A stretch of DNA of 64,000 nucleotides from Pseudomonas sp. RIT-PI-S (GCF_025642975.1 NZ_JANZKJ010000018.1:41491-105490); one strand, 5' to 3'; shown: positions 9,901 through 19,162, counted from the first letter of the stretch. Numbers and translations: made by a program. Notes: generated from the letters alone by a model not told the origin.

Positions 9901-10867
9901 GGGCGGCCACCCGCGCGTCCACATGACGCTCAATGTGCCGCTGCAAGTTGGCGAGCTTGGTGTCGAGCAGCGTGTGCACGTTCTCGGCGCGGAACTCATT
10001 AACGCCGAAGGTCATGCCAAGCGGCTGCTGGCGCTGATCGTTATCGAGAGCGGCGAAGGCCTGGCTGAAGCCCGGCAGTTGGTCGGTCTTGCTCAGCATC
10101 AGGTAGATCGGCGGGCTGACCTGCAGGCAATCGGCGTAATCCTCCACCCGAGCGACCAGCCGGGTGGCCAGGTCGCGGCGCTCGGCGGCGCTGGCGGCGA
10201 GCAGTTCCGGCAGGCTCACTACCAATACCAGGCCATTGATCGCGGCTTTGCCACGCTGCTTTTTGAGCAATCGCAGGAAGGCCGCGAACTCGCTGGCCGA
10301 CTGGTCGTCCCGAAGGTAACGGCCGGCGGTGTCGATCATCACGGCTTCGGGGCTGAAGTACCAATCGCAGTGGCCGGTCCCGGTATCGGTCCCGGTCCCG
10401 CTGTCACGGTCGCTAGCGCCGCTGGCGAGGCTGGCCGATAAGCCGGAGCGGGTGAGCAGCGAAGTTTTGCCTGCGGCGGACGTACCTATCACCAGGTACC
10501 ACGGCAGGTCATAGAGGGCCGCGGACCCGCCACCACCCGCCGAGCGATGGGTGCGCAGCATGGCGATAGCATGCTTGAGCCGGTCGCGCAGCACTTGCTG
10601 GTCGCGGAGCTCGCCGGCGGCCGTGAGTGAGCGATCGACTTCACGTTGAACCAGGTTTTCCAGATTGTGTTCGGTGCGGATGCGCCGGTATTGGCGCAGC
10701 ACGATGAGCAACAGGTAAAACGCGCTGACGATAGCCAGCGCTTCGAGCCTATAAGGGCGCAACCCACTCAACCGGGGGGCCACCAGCCAGCAGGCGAGGA
10801 GGCTGGCCACCCACATCACGGGCACGAGGAACCAGAAGCTTTTCAACAGGCGCAGTAGTGTTTTCAT
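6941..10867 (-). CDS. tssM: T6SS membrane-complex protein TssM (IcmF)
   Basis: TssM spans inner membrane and periplasm and links TssL to the lipoprotein TssJ. The 1308-aa product has two N-terminal membrane segments (about 11-30 and 41-57). Next comes a nucleotide-binding domain with Walker A GTSAAGKTS at 128-136, a third membrane segment near 450, and a long periplasmic part rich in helices with a beta-rich C-terminal end. I chose the ATG at 10867, with AGGAAG just upstream, rather than the longer ORF at 10930, which would overlap tssL. A short Asp/Gly/Thr-rich repeat (GTGTDTGTG) is inserted after the Walker A motif. The large size fits full-length TssM, so this and not its 822-aa neighbour is the canonical copy. 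Confidence 0.92.
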   Translation of the reverse strand: MKTLLRLLKSFWFLVPVMWVASLLACWLVAPRLSGLRPYRLEALAIVSAFYLLLIVLRQYRRIRTEHNLENLVQREVDRSLTAAGELRDQQVLRDRLKHAIAMLRTHRSAGGGGSAALYDLPWYLVIGTSAAGKTSLLTRSGLSASLASGASDRDSGTGTDTGTGHCDWYFSPEAVMIDTAGRYLRDDQSASEFAAFLRLLKKQRGKAAINGLVLVVSLPELLAASAAERRDLATRLVARVEDYADCLQVSPPIYLMLSKTDQLPGFSQAFAALDNDQRQQPLGMTFGVNEFRAENVHTLLDTKLANLQRHIERHVDARVAALGSDVDSALLSFPNYFAELAAVLEQLLEPFAQRRPQRMPLLLRGLYFTSALQTGDHLRHVYEDGIAEAFALQPANDLGEPLQLRGRAAGDRGYFITDTFRRVIFPDSDLSLYQWRAGRARGVGPAVIAAAVLGGLALVGWQGLAFKNNRQWLAALHQPLTELQQAPDRDQRLASGQGLELLRAPLATMEHYRAQGVPLRLSAGLYRGDDLYPATQQAYLRQLRSQALEPIALKLQMQMRQFNDFATALENRDSFAPVPSKARTQPRLPGQEVLGQAARAFAAGATRPSSFSSLARTPSDATARLGVMVKNSVGQARGDTLAALRKPASGGDAVQPASGGLSLSEAMLGRLNEQQVASVIDAYNALKLYLVLTQPQAHPEAEFVAATLPAAWASTASEHGPVSDAAIRANTPIYLALLGNGQAPALPRNEQLVSETRERLKDFMISSSLVDREYLRLQLEASRQFPPLGMADLVPQPGRQLLAGGEVVPAIYTRQGWETFVKPELIKLVSGNLRNETDWVLDGEGGDSVVQKANFVREFMARYKRDYAAAWYALINSVTVRPFNDMSTAIQRLSLLSDVQNAPVKNLLAAVNDNTQWDLPAPRGPEPAGIKRADGFWSKVSGIFEAQEASPELSISPLPAVDDGSLAKRFESVSRMFAAQNAEGADSTVMDRYLAALRKLKVRLNNIQRSQDVGKSSKQLISETLEGQPSEVTTVRNYVEAAVDTSQDGLASALQGLFSLPIRYTWETLRAPAGEQISKAWAQQIAKPWDQVLAHRYPIASGSDNEASVKDLQRFVDPDAGLLPSFKRNEIGNLAGGEGLGAGSGKAAPLVNPNLVTSIDKASALGQVIASLSDRDNGFEIMLQPSAYFTDILFTLDGQVQHYRNGKASWNRFSWPGTTTTPGARLDVITLTGERITVFDYPGRWGLLRMSDSARVEDLDGIQQRLSWNTANGPVSLTVRNYGGVKLTDLANVKALGALSQADGPSK

Positions 10868-10886
10868 GTCTTCCTGACTCGGCGGC

Positions 10887-11600
10887 TCAGTTGCCGAACA
10901 GTTGGTTGATCTGTTCGGCCAACGCGGCAACGTCCTTGCCCAATAACCAGTCCAGGGTGAGGTAAACCGTCAGGCACACCAGCGCTACCAGCGCTAGATA
11001 CACCCACAGCGGCACTTCATGGCGGAGCATGTGCGACACCGGGTCTGGCAGTGCCCAGTCCGGCGATAGCGCGCTGGGCGCCTGGCGGTAGCGGGCGATG
11101 TCCTGGCCCAGCGAATTGGCCAGGTAGCGCAGCTGGTCTTTCTGGCCGAGGCTGAACTTGCCCTCGAAGCCCAGGGCCAGGCACAGGTGATACACCTCGA
11201 GCACGTCCAGGTTTTGCCGGACGTCAGCCCGCAGCGCCTCGATCTTGTCGAAGAAGCCTTCGCCGGCCAAATGAACCTGAAAGTAGTGGAACTGCATGGG
11301 CCGCAGTTCAAAATGCCGGCGCAGCTCGTTGTCACCCGCGCGCAGAACGCTTTCGTCAAGGAATGCGCATAGCGCGTACTGGGTATCGCGGACCTGCTCG
11401 GCGCTGTAGTGGGCAGCGCGCGCATCGCGCTCCAGGTTGTTGAAAAAGGCCTCTACGCTGGCCTCGAAAGCAGCGATCGAAGTGACCTGCCGGCCTTTGC
11501 GCATGATCAGCGCCATGCTGACGAAGTCTTGTACGAGGGTTTTCAGGCTCGGCCTGTCGGTTGCGGCCGTCACGGCGCCTTGCATCACGGCTTCGGTCAT
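10887..11600 (-). CDS. tssL: T6SS membrane-complex protein TssL (DotU)
   Basis: TssL is the cytoplasm-facing inner-membrane partner of TssM. The 237-aa product has the DotU core, including ALCAFLDESVLR and an FHYFQVHLAGEGFF segment. One C-terminal membrane helix (about residues 195-220, WVYLALVALVCLTVYLTL) is followed by a short tail of about 15 residues. It stops there, with no OmpA-like extension. That makes it a short TssL that needs another peptidoglycan anchor. Its start overlaps the tssK stop by four bases (ATGA), indicating translational coupling. Confidence 0.93.
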   Translation of the reverse strand: MTEAVMQGAVTAATDRPSLKTLVQDFVSMALIMRKGRQVTSIAAFEASVEAFFNNLERDARAAHYSAEQVRDTQYALCAFLDESVLRAGDNELRRHFELRPMQFHYFQVHLAGEGFFDKIEALRADVRQNLDVLEVYHLCLALGFEGKFSLGQKDQLRYLANSLGQDIARYRQAPSALSPDWALPDPVSHMLRHEVPLWVYLALVALVCLTVYLTLDWLLGKDVAALAEQINQLFGN

Positions 11601-12940
11601 TTGAGTACTGCCATCAGTTCAAGCTTGAGGTTGGTAAACGCGCTAGGGGCGTAGAACGAAACGGCCTGGGCTTCCATCATTCGCTGATACACCCGGCCAT
11701 GGGGTTCGATGGCGAAATAATGGTTATCCAGGCGCAGCGGAATGGCGTTGGGCAAGCGCGGCGCATGGCGCAACGAAGCGCCCGGCATCGCGCTGTTGAC
11801 CACTACCTCGATATCTTCCGGCGAACCGACCTTGATCGCCCGCGGCACCAGCTCAAGCAGGATGGAGCCGGGCATGTCGGCATGCACGCACAGGTAGAAG
11901 TCCGCCTCGACCAGGCGCGGGTCCAGCAACTGCCCTTGCCAGTAAGACGGCTTGGCCTGGCTCAGTTGGATGACCACGCACTGATCGGGGATCACATTGT
12001 CGAGCAGGTCGCGAACCATCTGGTCCAGGCGCATCAGCGAAGCGGCCGGGTCATGGTGGTCATACGAGGGAATGGCGCTGAGCGGGGTGTCCAGCGAGAA
12101 CGTCAGCAGGCCGCCGGCCAATTCGGCAAGGAACAGGTACAAGCGCTCGGGATGCAGGCGCGGGTGTGCCAGCAGGTGGGCCAGGTTCGGGTACGCACGG
12201 TTCACGGTGTTGAGCAGCCAGAACAGCGAAACGTCGCTGGAGCCGAATTCGGCGATCTGATCCGCACGCTCACGACGGCGACTCGAAAGCATCTTGCTCT
12301 TGGATTGCAAGGCACCCAGCAGGCGCTTGCCCAGGTCCAGGAGGCTGCCGTGGGCGCTGATATGCAGCGCCGGTGGCACGAATTCCGTGGCCAGGTTGAA
12401 CCCACCAGTGTTGTTGCGTGAGAGCCGGGCAATGGGGCAATAGCTGTAACCATCCAGGCTGTCGCCGTCGGCCAGCATCACCACGTTCAGGCGCAGGCTG
12501 GCGATTTCGTTTTCCAGGTCGCCCTCGTTCAGGTCCGGCAGGGTGTCGAACTGCTTGCGAAAGCGTCTGCCGCCCTTCTGTTCATGGCCGTCTTCGAGGT
12601 AGTTCAGGCCGTATGGCTCGGGGAGTTTCAGTGCTGCATAGACCTTGAAATCGTTGCCCTTGAGCAGGTCCTTCAAGTCTCGGGCAGCCGGCAGCGGGTC
12701 ATGCTGTGGCGCATCGAACAGGCTGCCGTCAGGGAACACCAGCTTGAGCCGCGTCAGTTGCAACGAGCCGCCGGCCAGGGCCTGCTCGTCGACCTGAAAC
12801 GCCTGCACGCCCCAGTGGAACGGCGTGCCACGCAAGGTCGCCTCGGCCAGCTGGTGCTGGTGGAATTCATCCTGGTATTGGAAATGTTGTGGCAGGAGGA
12901 ACATCCCTTCAGACCACATCACTCGGCTGTGCTTGCTCAT
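11597..12940 (-). CDS. tssK: T6SS baseplate protein TssK
   Basis: TssK trimers join the TssE/F/G baseplate wedge to the TssL-TssM membrane complex. The 447-aa product starts with the family hallmark VMWSEGMFLLPQHFQYQDEF and keeps the expected length of about 445 residues. Start and stop overlap tssJ and tssL by four bases each, so tssJ-tssK-tssL form a coupled block. Nothing is unusual in the reading frame. Confidence 0.95.
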   Translation of the reverse strand: MSKHSRVMWSEGMFLLPQHFQYQDEFHQHQLAEATLRGTPFHWGVQAFQVDEQALAGGSLQLTRLKLVFPDGSLFDAPQHDPLPAARDLKDLLKGNDFKVYAALKLPEPYGLNYLEDGHEQKGGRRFRKQFDTLPDLNEGDLENEIASLRLNVVMLADGDSLDGYSYCPIARLSRNNTGGFNLATEFVPPALHISAHGSLLDLGKRLLGALQSKSKMLSSRRRERADQIAEFGSSDVSLFWLLNTVNRAYPNLAHLLAHPRLHPERLYLFLAELAGGLLTFSLDTPLSAIPSYDHHDPAASLMRLDQMVRDLLDNVIPDQCVVIQLSQAKPSYWQGQLLDPRLVEADFYLCVHADMPGSILLELVPRAIKVGSPEDIEVVVNSAMPGASLRHAPRLPNAIPLRLDNHYFAIEPHGRVYQRMMEAQAVSFYAPSAFTNLKLELMAVLK

Positions 12941-13680
12941 TTGGCGCCTTTCAACAGAGTGTCGGGGGACGGCATCGCGCTGGCGCCGCTGCCGCTTGCC
13001 TGGCTGGCGGCCTGCTGCACGGCAGTGTCTGCCAGGCGCTCCGCCAACGCGGGTACCGGCGACGGGGCCGGCGGCACAGGGGCATCAGCTGCGCGTGCCG
13101 CCTTTGGGGCGCTCAACACGTCCATGCCGCGCATGGCCACTACCTCGTTACGGTCAGCCAGCACGCGCAGGCCGTCAGTCGAAAACCAGATGCCATCCTT
13201 GCGCAAGGAATTGGCGTCGAACGCCACCTTCCAGCGGCCGCCGGCTTCGTCACGGAAAAATGCCGCGACCCCCACATATCGCGCTGCCTTGCTCAACGGC
13301 CATTTATCGCGCTGGCCCAGACCTGGCAGAAGGGTGAGCTCACGGCTTTCCACCAGGGTGTTGCCGAGCGCTTCGTTCGGTGCGCTCCACAGGCTGTCAG
13401 CGTCCGCAGAGGCGAAGCGTTCCAGCGAGGCCAGCTGATACACCCGCAGCACCACCGAGAGCGGCTTGCCGGTGGCGTCAGGGTTGAGCTGGTTGCCGCC
13501 GTCGGAGGTCAATACCACCTGCTCGTTATCGGCATACAGCATGTCGCCTGCCCAGGTGTCATCGACGCGTTTGCCAACGCGATCGGTAACGCCGCAGGCT
13601 GCCAGCGTGGTGAGCAGGGCGAAGGCCGCGGTGATGCGGGCGGCCTGGGCGATGCCGGTTGTTCTTGCAGTGAAATCCAT
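12937..13680 (-). CDS. tssJ: T6SS outer-membrane lipoprotein TssJ
   Basis: TssJ anchors the TssM periplasmic domain to the outer membrane. The 247-aa product has a signal sequence ending in the lipobox LAAC with Cys29 as the lipidation site. A beta-sandwich domain follows, containing VVLRVYQL, LTLLPGLGQRDKWPL and YVGVAAFFRD, typical of TssJ. An Ala/Pro-rich C-terminal tail of about 70 residues goes beyond the common TssJ length and is probably flexible. It follows clpV by a 24-bp gap. Confidence 0.92.
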   Translation of the reverse strand: MDFTARTTGIAQAARITAAFALLTTLAACGVTDRVGKRVDDTWAGDMLYADNEQVVLTSDGGNQLNPDATGKPLSVVLRVYQLASLERFASADADSLWSAPNEALGNTLVESRELTLLPGLGQRDKWPLSKAARYVGVAAFFRDEAGGRWKVAFDANSLRKDGIWFSTDGLRVLADRNEVVAMRGMDVLSAPKAARAADAPVPPAPSPVPALAERLADTAVQQAASQASGSGASAMPSPDTLLKGAK

Positions 13681-13704
13681 GACAACTACCTATGGAATGT
13701 TCGC

Positions 13705-16305
13705 TCAGGCCAGGTGGTAGGCGAAGTCGCCGTCGCTACCCAGCTCGATGGTCAAGCGTTGAATCGGTTTATCCAGGGCCATCTGTTCAAGCACCCGCTG
13801 CGCCAGTTCCGGCATCAGCGTTCCCGACAGGATGTTGTCGATGGCCCGTGCGCCGCTGTCGACTTCTGTGCAGCGCGCGGCGATGGCTGCGACCAGCGCC
13901 GGGTCGTAGCTCAGAACAGCCTGGTGATTGCGTTCGAAACGCTGGGCTATCCGCTGCAACTTCAACTCGACGATGCGCGCGAACACGGCGTCTTGAACGG
14001 GGTAATAAGGAATGATGTTCAGGCGGCCGAGGAAGGCGGGCTTGAACACCTGGTTGAGCTGGCCGCGCAGCGCTTCAACGAGCTGGGCCGGTGCCGGCGG
14101 CAGCTCGGCGTTCAGGCATGCCTGCATGATGTGGTCGGTGCCGGTGTTGGAGGTGAGCAGGATGATGGTGTTACGGAAGTTGATCTCTCGGCCTTCGCCA
14201 TCGTCCAGCACGCCTTTGTCGAACACTTGGAAAAACAGCTCGAGCACGTCTGGGTGGGCCTTCTCTACTTCGTCGAGCAGCACCACGCTATATGGCTTGC
14301 GCCGGACCGCTTCGGTGAGCACGCCGCCTTCGCCATAGCCAACGTACCCAGGGGGCGAGCCCTTGAGGCTGGAGACGGTGTGCGCCTCTTGGTATTCGGA
14401 CATGTTGATGGTGATCAGGTTACGTTCGCCGCCATAGAGGGTATCGGCCAGTGCCAGGGCGGTTTCCGTCTTGCCGACCCCGCTGGGGCCTAGCAACAGG
14501 AACACACCGATGGGCTTGTTCGGGTCCTCCATGCGCGCGCGGGAAATCTTGATGCGCTTGCCGATCTCCAGCAGTGCGTGGTCTTGCCCCAGTACGCGCT
14601 CGCCCAACAGCGCGGGCAGGTGCTGCACGGTCTGGATGTCGTCGCGCAGCATCTTGCCCAAGGGAATGCCGGTCCAGCCGGAGATCACCTCGCCGATGGT
14701 GCCGCCATCGACCAACGCGTGTACCAGCGGCCGCTCGCCTTGCACGCCGGCAAGCTCCGCGCGCACTGCCGCCAGGGCTTGGGCGTCCGCCGCCGCATCT
14801 AGCCCGGCAAGCTCGCGCACCAGCGCCAGCTCGCGTTGCCATTGGTCGCTCAGCGCGGCGCATGCCTGCTGCTCCGTCAGCAGCGCCGCGTCCAGGATTG
14901 CCAGGCGCCGAGCGTGGTCGCTGCCCTTGGCGGTTTCTTCCCGCAATACAGTGATTTCCGCCTGCAGGGCGTCGATCCGTCGCTTGCAATCTTCCAAGGT
15001 GCCCGGCTGGGCCGACTGCGCCAGCGCCACCCGCGCGCAGGCGGTGTCCAGCACGCTGACGGCTTTGTCCGGCAACTGGCGGCCGGTGATGTAGCGGTTG
15101 GAAAGGCGGACGGCCTGTACCAGCGCCTCATCCATCACCGTGACCTTGTGGTGATCCTGCATCTTGGCGAGCAGGCCGCGCAGCATATGGATGGCCTTGT
15201 CTTCGTCTGGCTCTTCGACCTTCACCACCTGGAAGCGCCGGGCAAGCGCCGCGTCCTTCTCGAAATACTTCTTGTACTCTGCCCAGGTGGTGGCGGCGAT
15301 AGTGCGCAACTCGCCGCGCGCCAGTGCCGGCTTGAGCAGGTTGGCTGCGTCGTTCTGCCCGGCCTGGCCGCCGGAGCCAATCAAGGTATGGGCCTCGTCG
15401 ATGAACAGGATGATCGGGTGCAGGCTGCGCTTGGTTTCCTCGATCACCCCCTTGAGGCGGTTCTCGAACTCGCCCTTCACCCCGGCGCCTGCCTGGAGCA
15501 GGCCAAGGTCCAGGGTATGGATAGCGACGCCTTTGAGCACCTCGGGGACGTCGCCTTGGACGATGCGCAGTGCCAGCCCCTCGACCACCGCGGTTTTACC
15601 CACGCCTGCCTCGCCGGTCAGGATGGGGTTGTTCTGGCGTCGACGGGTCAGGATATCGACCATCTGGCGAACTTCGAACTCGCGGCCCAGCACCGGGTCG
15701 ATGTGGCCTTCGCGAGCGCTTTGGGTAAGGTTGACGGTGTACTGGTCCAGGGCCGGGGTTTTACCGTTGCCCGTGGCCAAGCTGCCCGTGCCTGCCAGCG
15801 GGGCGCCAGCCATGGCCTCGGCGGTTTTGCTTTCGGCCCCACCCTCGATCAGCGCAGCCAGGTTGGCGCGCAGGTCGTCCACGTTGATTTTTCCTAGCTC
15901 TGGCGCCGAGGCCAGCACCAGCTGGTGCAACTGTGCGTCTTCGAGCAGCGCCAGCAGTAGGTAGCCGGTACGGATCCGCGCCTGGCCGAACTCGATGGAA
16001 GCCAACAGCCAGGCTTGTTCGATCATGCGCGTGAGCTGCGGAGAGAGCGCCGGCGTGCGGGTGTTGCCTTTTTTGAAGGTGGCCAGGGCGGTCACCAGCT
16101 GCGCCTGCAGCCGCTCGGGCACCACCTCGTAATAGCGCAGGAGGGCAGGCAGGTCGTTATCGGTGCGTTCGAGCAATTGCAGCAGCAGGTGCTCGACCTC
16201 GACGTCGTAGTGCTGTTCGGACAGGCACAGGGCCGCGGCGCTTTCGGTGGCGGTGCGGGCGGTGTCGTTCAGCTTGGCGAAGAGGGACTTCAGGTTCACA
16301 GGCAA
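13705..16305 (-). CDS. clpV: T6SS sheath-disassembly ATPase ClpV (TssH)
   Basis: ClpV extracts TssB/TssC from the contracted sheath so that it can be reused. The 866-aa product has an N-terminal Clp repeat domain (about 1-150) and a first AAA+ domain with Walker A GEAGVGKTAV at 231-240. A coiled-coil insert follows, then a second AAA+ domain with GPSGVGKTET near residue 610 and the sensor region beyond it. The N-terminus KSLFAKLNDTAR marks it as ClpV rather than ClpB. It overlaps the end of tssG by 10 bases. Confidence 0.95.
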   Translation of the reverse strand: MPVNLKSLFAKLNDTARTATESAAALCLSEQHYDVEVEHLLLQLLERTDNDLPALLRYYEVVPERLQAQLVTALATFKKGNTRTPALSPQLTRMIEQAWLLASIEFGQARIRTGYLLLALLEDAQLHQLVLASAPELGKINVDDLRANLAALIEGGAESKTAEAMAGAPLAGTGSLATGNGKTPALDQYTVNLTQSAREGHIDPVLGREFEVRQMVDILTRRRQNNPILTGEAGVGKTAVVEGLALRIVQGDVPEVLKGVAIHTLDLGLLQAGAGVKGEFENRLKGVIEETKRSLHPIILFIDEAHTLIGSGGQAGQNDAANLLKPALARGELRTIAATTWAEYKKYFEKDAALARRFQVVKVEEPDEDKAIHMLRGLLAKMQDHHKVTVMDEALVQAVRLSNRYITGRQLPDKAVSVLDTACARVALAQSAQPGTLEDCKRRIDALQAEITVLREETAKGSDHARRLAILDAALLTEQQACAALSDQWQRELALVRELAGLDAAADAQALAAVRAELAGVQGERPLVHALVDGGTIGEVISGWTGIPLGKMLRDDIQTVQHLPALLGERVLGQDHALLEIGKRIKISRARMEDPNKPIGVFLLLGPSGVGKTETALALADTLYGGERNLITINMSEYQEAHTVSSLKGSPPGYVGYGEGGVLTEAVRRKPYSVVLLDEVEKAHPDVLELFFQVFDKGVLDDGEGREINFRNTIILLTSNTGTDHIMQACLNAELPPAPAQLVEALRGQLNQVFKPAFLGRLNIIPYYPVQDAVFARIVELKLQRIAQRFERNHQAVLSYDPALVAAIAARCTEVDSGARAIDNILSGTLMPELAQRVLEQMALDKPIQRLTIELGSDGDFAYHLA

Positions 16306-17366
16306 ACCCCATCGAAAGGAATATGGAAGAGAGCGCAGCGGGTGGGTTCGACCTCGACTCCTGGGCGCTTGAGCCAGCCCAGCCAGCCCAGGGCGACATT
16401 GCCTTGGCGGCCCAGGCGCGCGGGCGGCACCGCCTTGGGTTCAAGCGTTGGGGCGAACTGGAAGTCCAGCTCGGCGCCCACGTAAAAGCGCACCAGCTCC
16501 ACCAGCTTGCGGTAGTCGGCAGTGCCGGGCTGAAAGCGTTGGTAGTCGGCCAGGCCCAGCGGGCCCGCTTCGATGCGTACACAAGACTGGTAATCCCACA
16601 CGCGGTTGCCGATGAGCGCACTCTGCCCCAGCACGGCGTTCTTGCGGCCCAGTTGCGTGCACTGCGCCGCTTCGAGCTTCAGCCAGCGGCCGGCGAACGG
16701 CTTGACCTTGAACGGCAAGGAAAACCAGAAGCAAAGGATCGCTTGCAGGTTCAGCGCGTTGCGCGGCTTTTGCGTAAACATCCCGGAGAAATAACTGAAC
16801 AGTTCACCGCGCAGTGAGGTTCCACGGCCGTCGCGCATCCGTTGCTGAGCCACCGGGCCGAACCCCACCAGGTTGAGCAGGTACCGGTCGAAACTGGAGC
16901 GGCCAGTGCGCTCATGCTCGATATGAAACTTGTATTTCTGCCAGGCCTCGTAGAACAGCGTGGTCACGCGGTGCCCGAACAGGTCGAGGAATGCATGCGC
17001 GGCGTCGTCGCGGTGCTGGATATGTCGCTCCATCAACAGTTCGGTGTACGGCCGTGGCAGCACCCCGGACGGCCCGACCAGGCCCATGAAAGTAACCTGC
17101 ACTTCCGTCAACGGCAGCCCGGCCGGCGATAGCTTGGCCTCCCGCTCGAAACGCAGGTCGCTGACTTCGCTGGCGGGGAAGTTGAGCGACAGCTGCGAGC
17201 GGAAACGCAGCGGATCCTCATGCGGCCGGGTTTGCGGATCTATTCGCCCGGCCCTGCTGTAATGCAAACGGAGCAAGCGCACCAGTTGAAAGAATTCAAA
17301 CCGGTGCGGCTCAGCCCGTGCCTGGTCGATCAGACCAGGGGTTGATCGCCGGTTCGTGCGGGCCAT
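16296..17366 (-). CDS. tssG: T6SS baseplate protein TssG
   Basis: TssG pairs with two TssF copies in each baseplate wedge. The 356-aa product carries family landmarks: HRFEFFQLVRLLRLHY near the start, PASEVSDLRFE and VTFMGLVGPSGVLPRPYTELL. The ORF overlaps the end of tssF by 37 bases, so the true start could be slightly later, but the Arg-rich N-terminus is common in this family. The frame is intact. Confidence 0.93.
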   Translation of the reverse strand: MARTNRRSTPGLIDQARAEPHRFEFFQLVRLLRLHYSRAGRIDPQTRPHEDPLRFRSQLSLNFPASEVSDLRFEREAKLSPAGLPLTEVQVTFMGLVGPSGVLPRPYTELLMERHIQHRDDAAHAFLDLFGHRVTTLFYEAWQKYKFHIEHERTGRSSFDRYLLNLVGFGPVAQQRMRDGRGTSLRGELFSYFSGMFTQKPRNALNLQAILCFWFSLPFKVKPFAGRWLKLEAAQCTQLGRKNAVLGQSALIGNRVWDYQSCVRIEAGPLGLADYQRFQPGTADYRKLVELVRFYVGAELDFQFAPTLEPKAVPPARLGRQGNVALGWLGWLKRPGVEVEPTRCALFHIPFDGVCL

Positions 17367-19162
17367 TGGACCACTCTCTTTTCACGTTGCAGGGTGCGCA
17401 GGGTTAATTGGGTGAAGCTGTTCAACGTGCAGTACTGGCCGAAGAACTGGTTCAGCACCATGCCGAACAGGAACACGCCACTGCCGGTGTATTGGCTCTC
17501 GTCGAAGGTGAGGGTAACGCCTACGCCGCGGACGAAATTCGGTCGAGGATGGCCAATGCGCGCCACTACCGGCTCGCTGTTCACCGCAACGATGCCGTTG
17601 ATCTGTTTGCGGATGGCCGAGGCGTTGCGGTAGTTGTACAGCGACAGCAGTTCGAGCAGCACTTCCCGGCCCTGGCTGACCAGCGACATATGGTTAAGCG
17701 ACAGGTGCGCGATCAATCGCCAGATCACGCCTTTGCCCAGAGGCACGCGGACCGTCGGGCTCGGCTTGCGCAGGCAGCGGATGTGCGTGATTACCGAGTT
17801 CGATGGGATATTGAAGTCGCCACGCTCGCCGCCGAAGGGCAGCAGCAGGGGCAGGTCGCGATTGCTACAGGTCAGGCGCAGGCTCAGGGCGTCATTGCTG
17901 GCGCCAAGTAGCTCCAGGTCCCGGTCTACCACTCGGATGAACATGTCCGTGCCTTCGCGCTGCCGAGCGGGTGCCGGGCGGCGGCGGGCGACCCAGTAGC
18001 TCGCCCCCGGGCTCTGTTCGCCACGTGGCTCGAAGAATGGATGGCAGGTGTCTACCTGGTCGACGCCGCCGACCTTTTTGATCCGGCGCACACGGTCGAT
18101 CGATATCACCTCGGCGGCGCCCTGAAGGCGAACGTCCGGCTTGACCGGGTACTCGTGCTGGGCATGGCTCAGCTTGATCGGCTCGGCCTGCTGGCGGAAC
18201 AGGTTGATGATCGGGGTGCAATTGAGCTTGAAGTTGTTGCGGCCAATGTTCTGGGCCAGGCGCGCCAACCGGTCGCCCAGGTCGTAGTCGGAGAAATAGA
18301 AGTTGAGCTCCACCGTCTCCAGCGCCTTGCCCGCCAATATCCGGGCGAAACCCGACAGGTCGAAGAACATGAATTTATCGGGGTAAGTGAAGTATTCGTG
18401 CAGCAGCCGATAGCCGAGGAACGAGCGCTCGGAATAATCCACGAGCCCCTCTTCCAGGCCATAACCCACCGCTTTCAGGGCGTCTACCGGCAAGGCCACT
18501 TCCCGGGTGCGACCTTGGTCCTCGAACGCCAGGGTGACCTTGGCCAGGTTGTTGAACAGCATTTCGTAGAGCTGCAGCATCAAGGTGCTTTCGCCGTCGA
18601 GGAAAAACCGCAGGCTGTCCAGGGACATCTTGCCGAAGGGCACGTCGGACGTAGCCGCAAGGCTCAGGCGCAAGCGTGCCACCAGCTCGGCGCTGTGCCC
18701 GTTGAAGGCAGACCGCTCCATCTCCACGAAGGTGGCCTGGCGTACGGCCACTGGCCAGAGCTCAACCGGGTAACACGTGCGGAACTTGCATACCACGCCG
18801 TCGACCGGGTTGGCGTGCAACTCGGTATGCCGGGCGATCCGATAGCCCTCGGTAACTTTCTCGTGCTTGCCCAAGCTCATTTGCGCAATGGAAATCGACG
18901 GGGTAGGGCGCAGGTAATGCGGGTAAAGCACTTCGAGGAACGACTCGACGATTTCCGGGAATTCGTCGTCGAGCTTTTTATGCACGCGCGCGGCCAGGAA
19001 CGAAAACGCCTCGATCAGGCGCTCAGTGTGCGGGTCTTCGCAGTTGTCGCCCTCGATCAGCAAGCGCGAGGCGATCTTCGGATACTGGCTCGCGAATTCC
19101 TGGCCGAGAAAGCGCAGGTGCGAAAGCTCCTTTTCGTAATAGGGGAGAAGATCGTCGAGCAT
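17330..19162 (-). CDS. tssF: T6SS baseplate protein TssF
   Basis: TssF is the large wedge protein of the T6SS baseplate. The 610-aa product opens with the nearly invariant LLPYYEKELSHLRFLGQEFA and contains DPHTERLIEAFSFLAARVHKKLDDEFPE. Both are diagnostic of TssF (VC_A0110/ImpG family). Its ATG overlaps the tssE stop by one base (TGATG), a clear sign of coupled translation. Confidence 0.96.
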   Translation of the reverse strand: MLDDLLPYYEKELSHLRFLGQEFASQYPKIASRLLIEGDNCEDPHTERLIEAFSFLAARVHKKLDDEFPEIVESFLEVLYPHYLRPTPSISIAQMSLGKHEKVTEGYRIARHTELHANPVDGVVCKFRTCYPVELWPVAVRQATFVEMERSAFNGHSAELVARLRLSLAATSDVPFGKMSLDSLRFFLDGESTLMLQLYEMLFNNLAKVTLAFEDQGRTREVALPVDALKAVGYGLEEGLVDYSERSFLGYRLLHEYFTYPDKFMFFDLSGFARILAGKALETVELNFYFSDYDLGDRLARLAQNIGRNNFKLNCTPIINLFRQQAEPIKLSHAQHEYPVKPDVRLQGAAEVISIDRVRRIKKVGGVDQVDTCHPFFEPRGEQSPGASYWVARRRPAPARQREGTDMFIRVVDRDLELLGASNDALSLRLTCSNRDLPLLLPFGGERGDFNIPSNSVITHIRCLRKPSPTVRVPLGKGVIWRLIAHLSLNHMSLVSQGREVLLELLSLYNYRNASAIRKQINGIVAVNSEPVVARIGHPRPNFVRGVGVTLTFDESQYTGSGVFLFGMVLNQFFGQYCTLNSFTQLTLRTLQREKRVVQWPARTGDQPLV

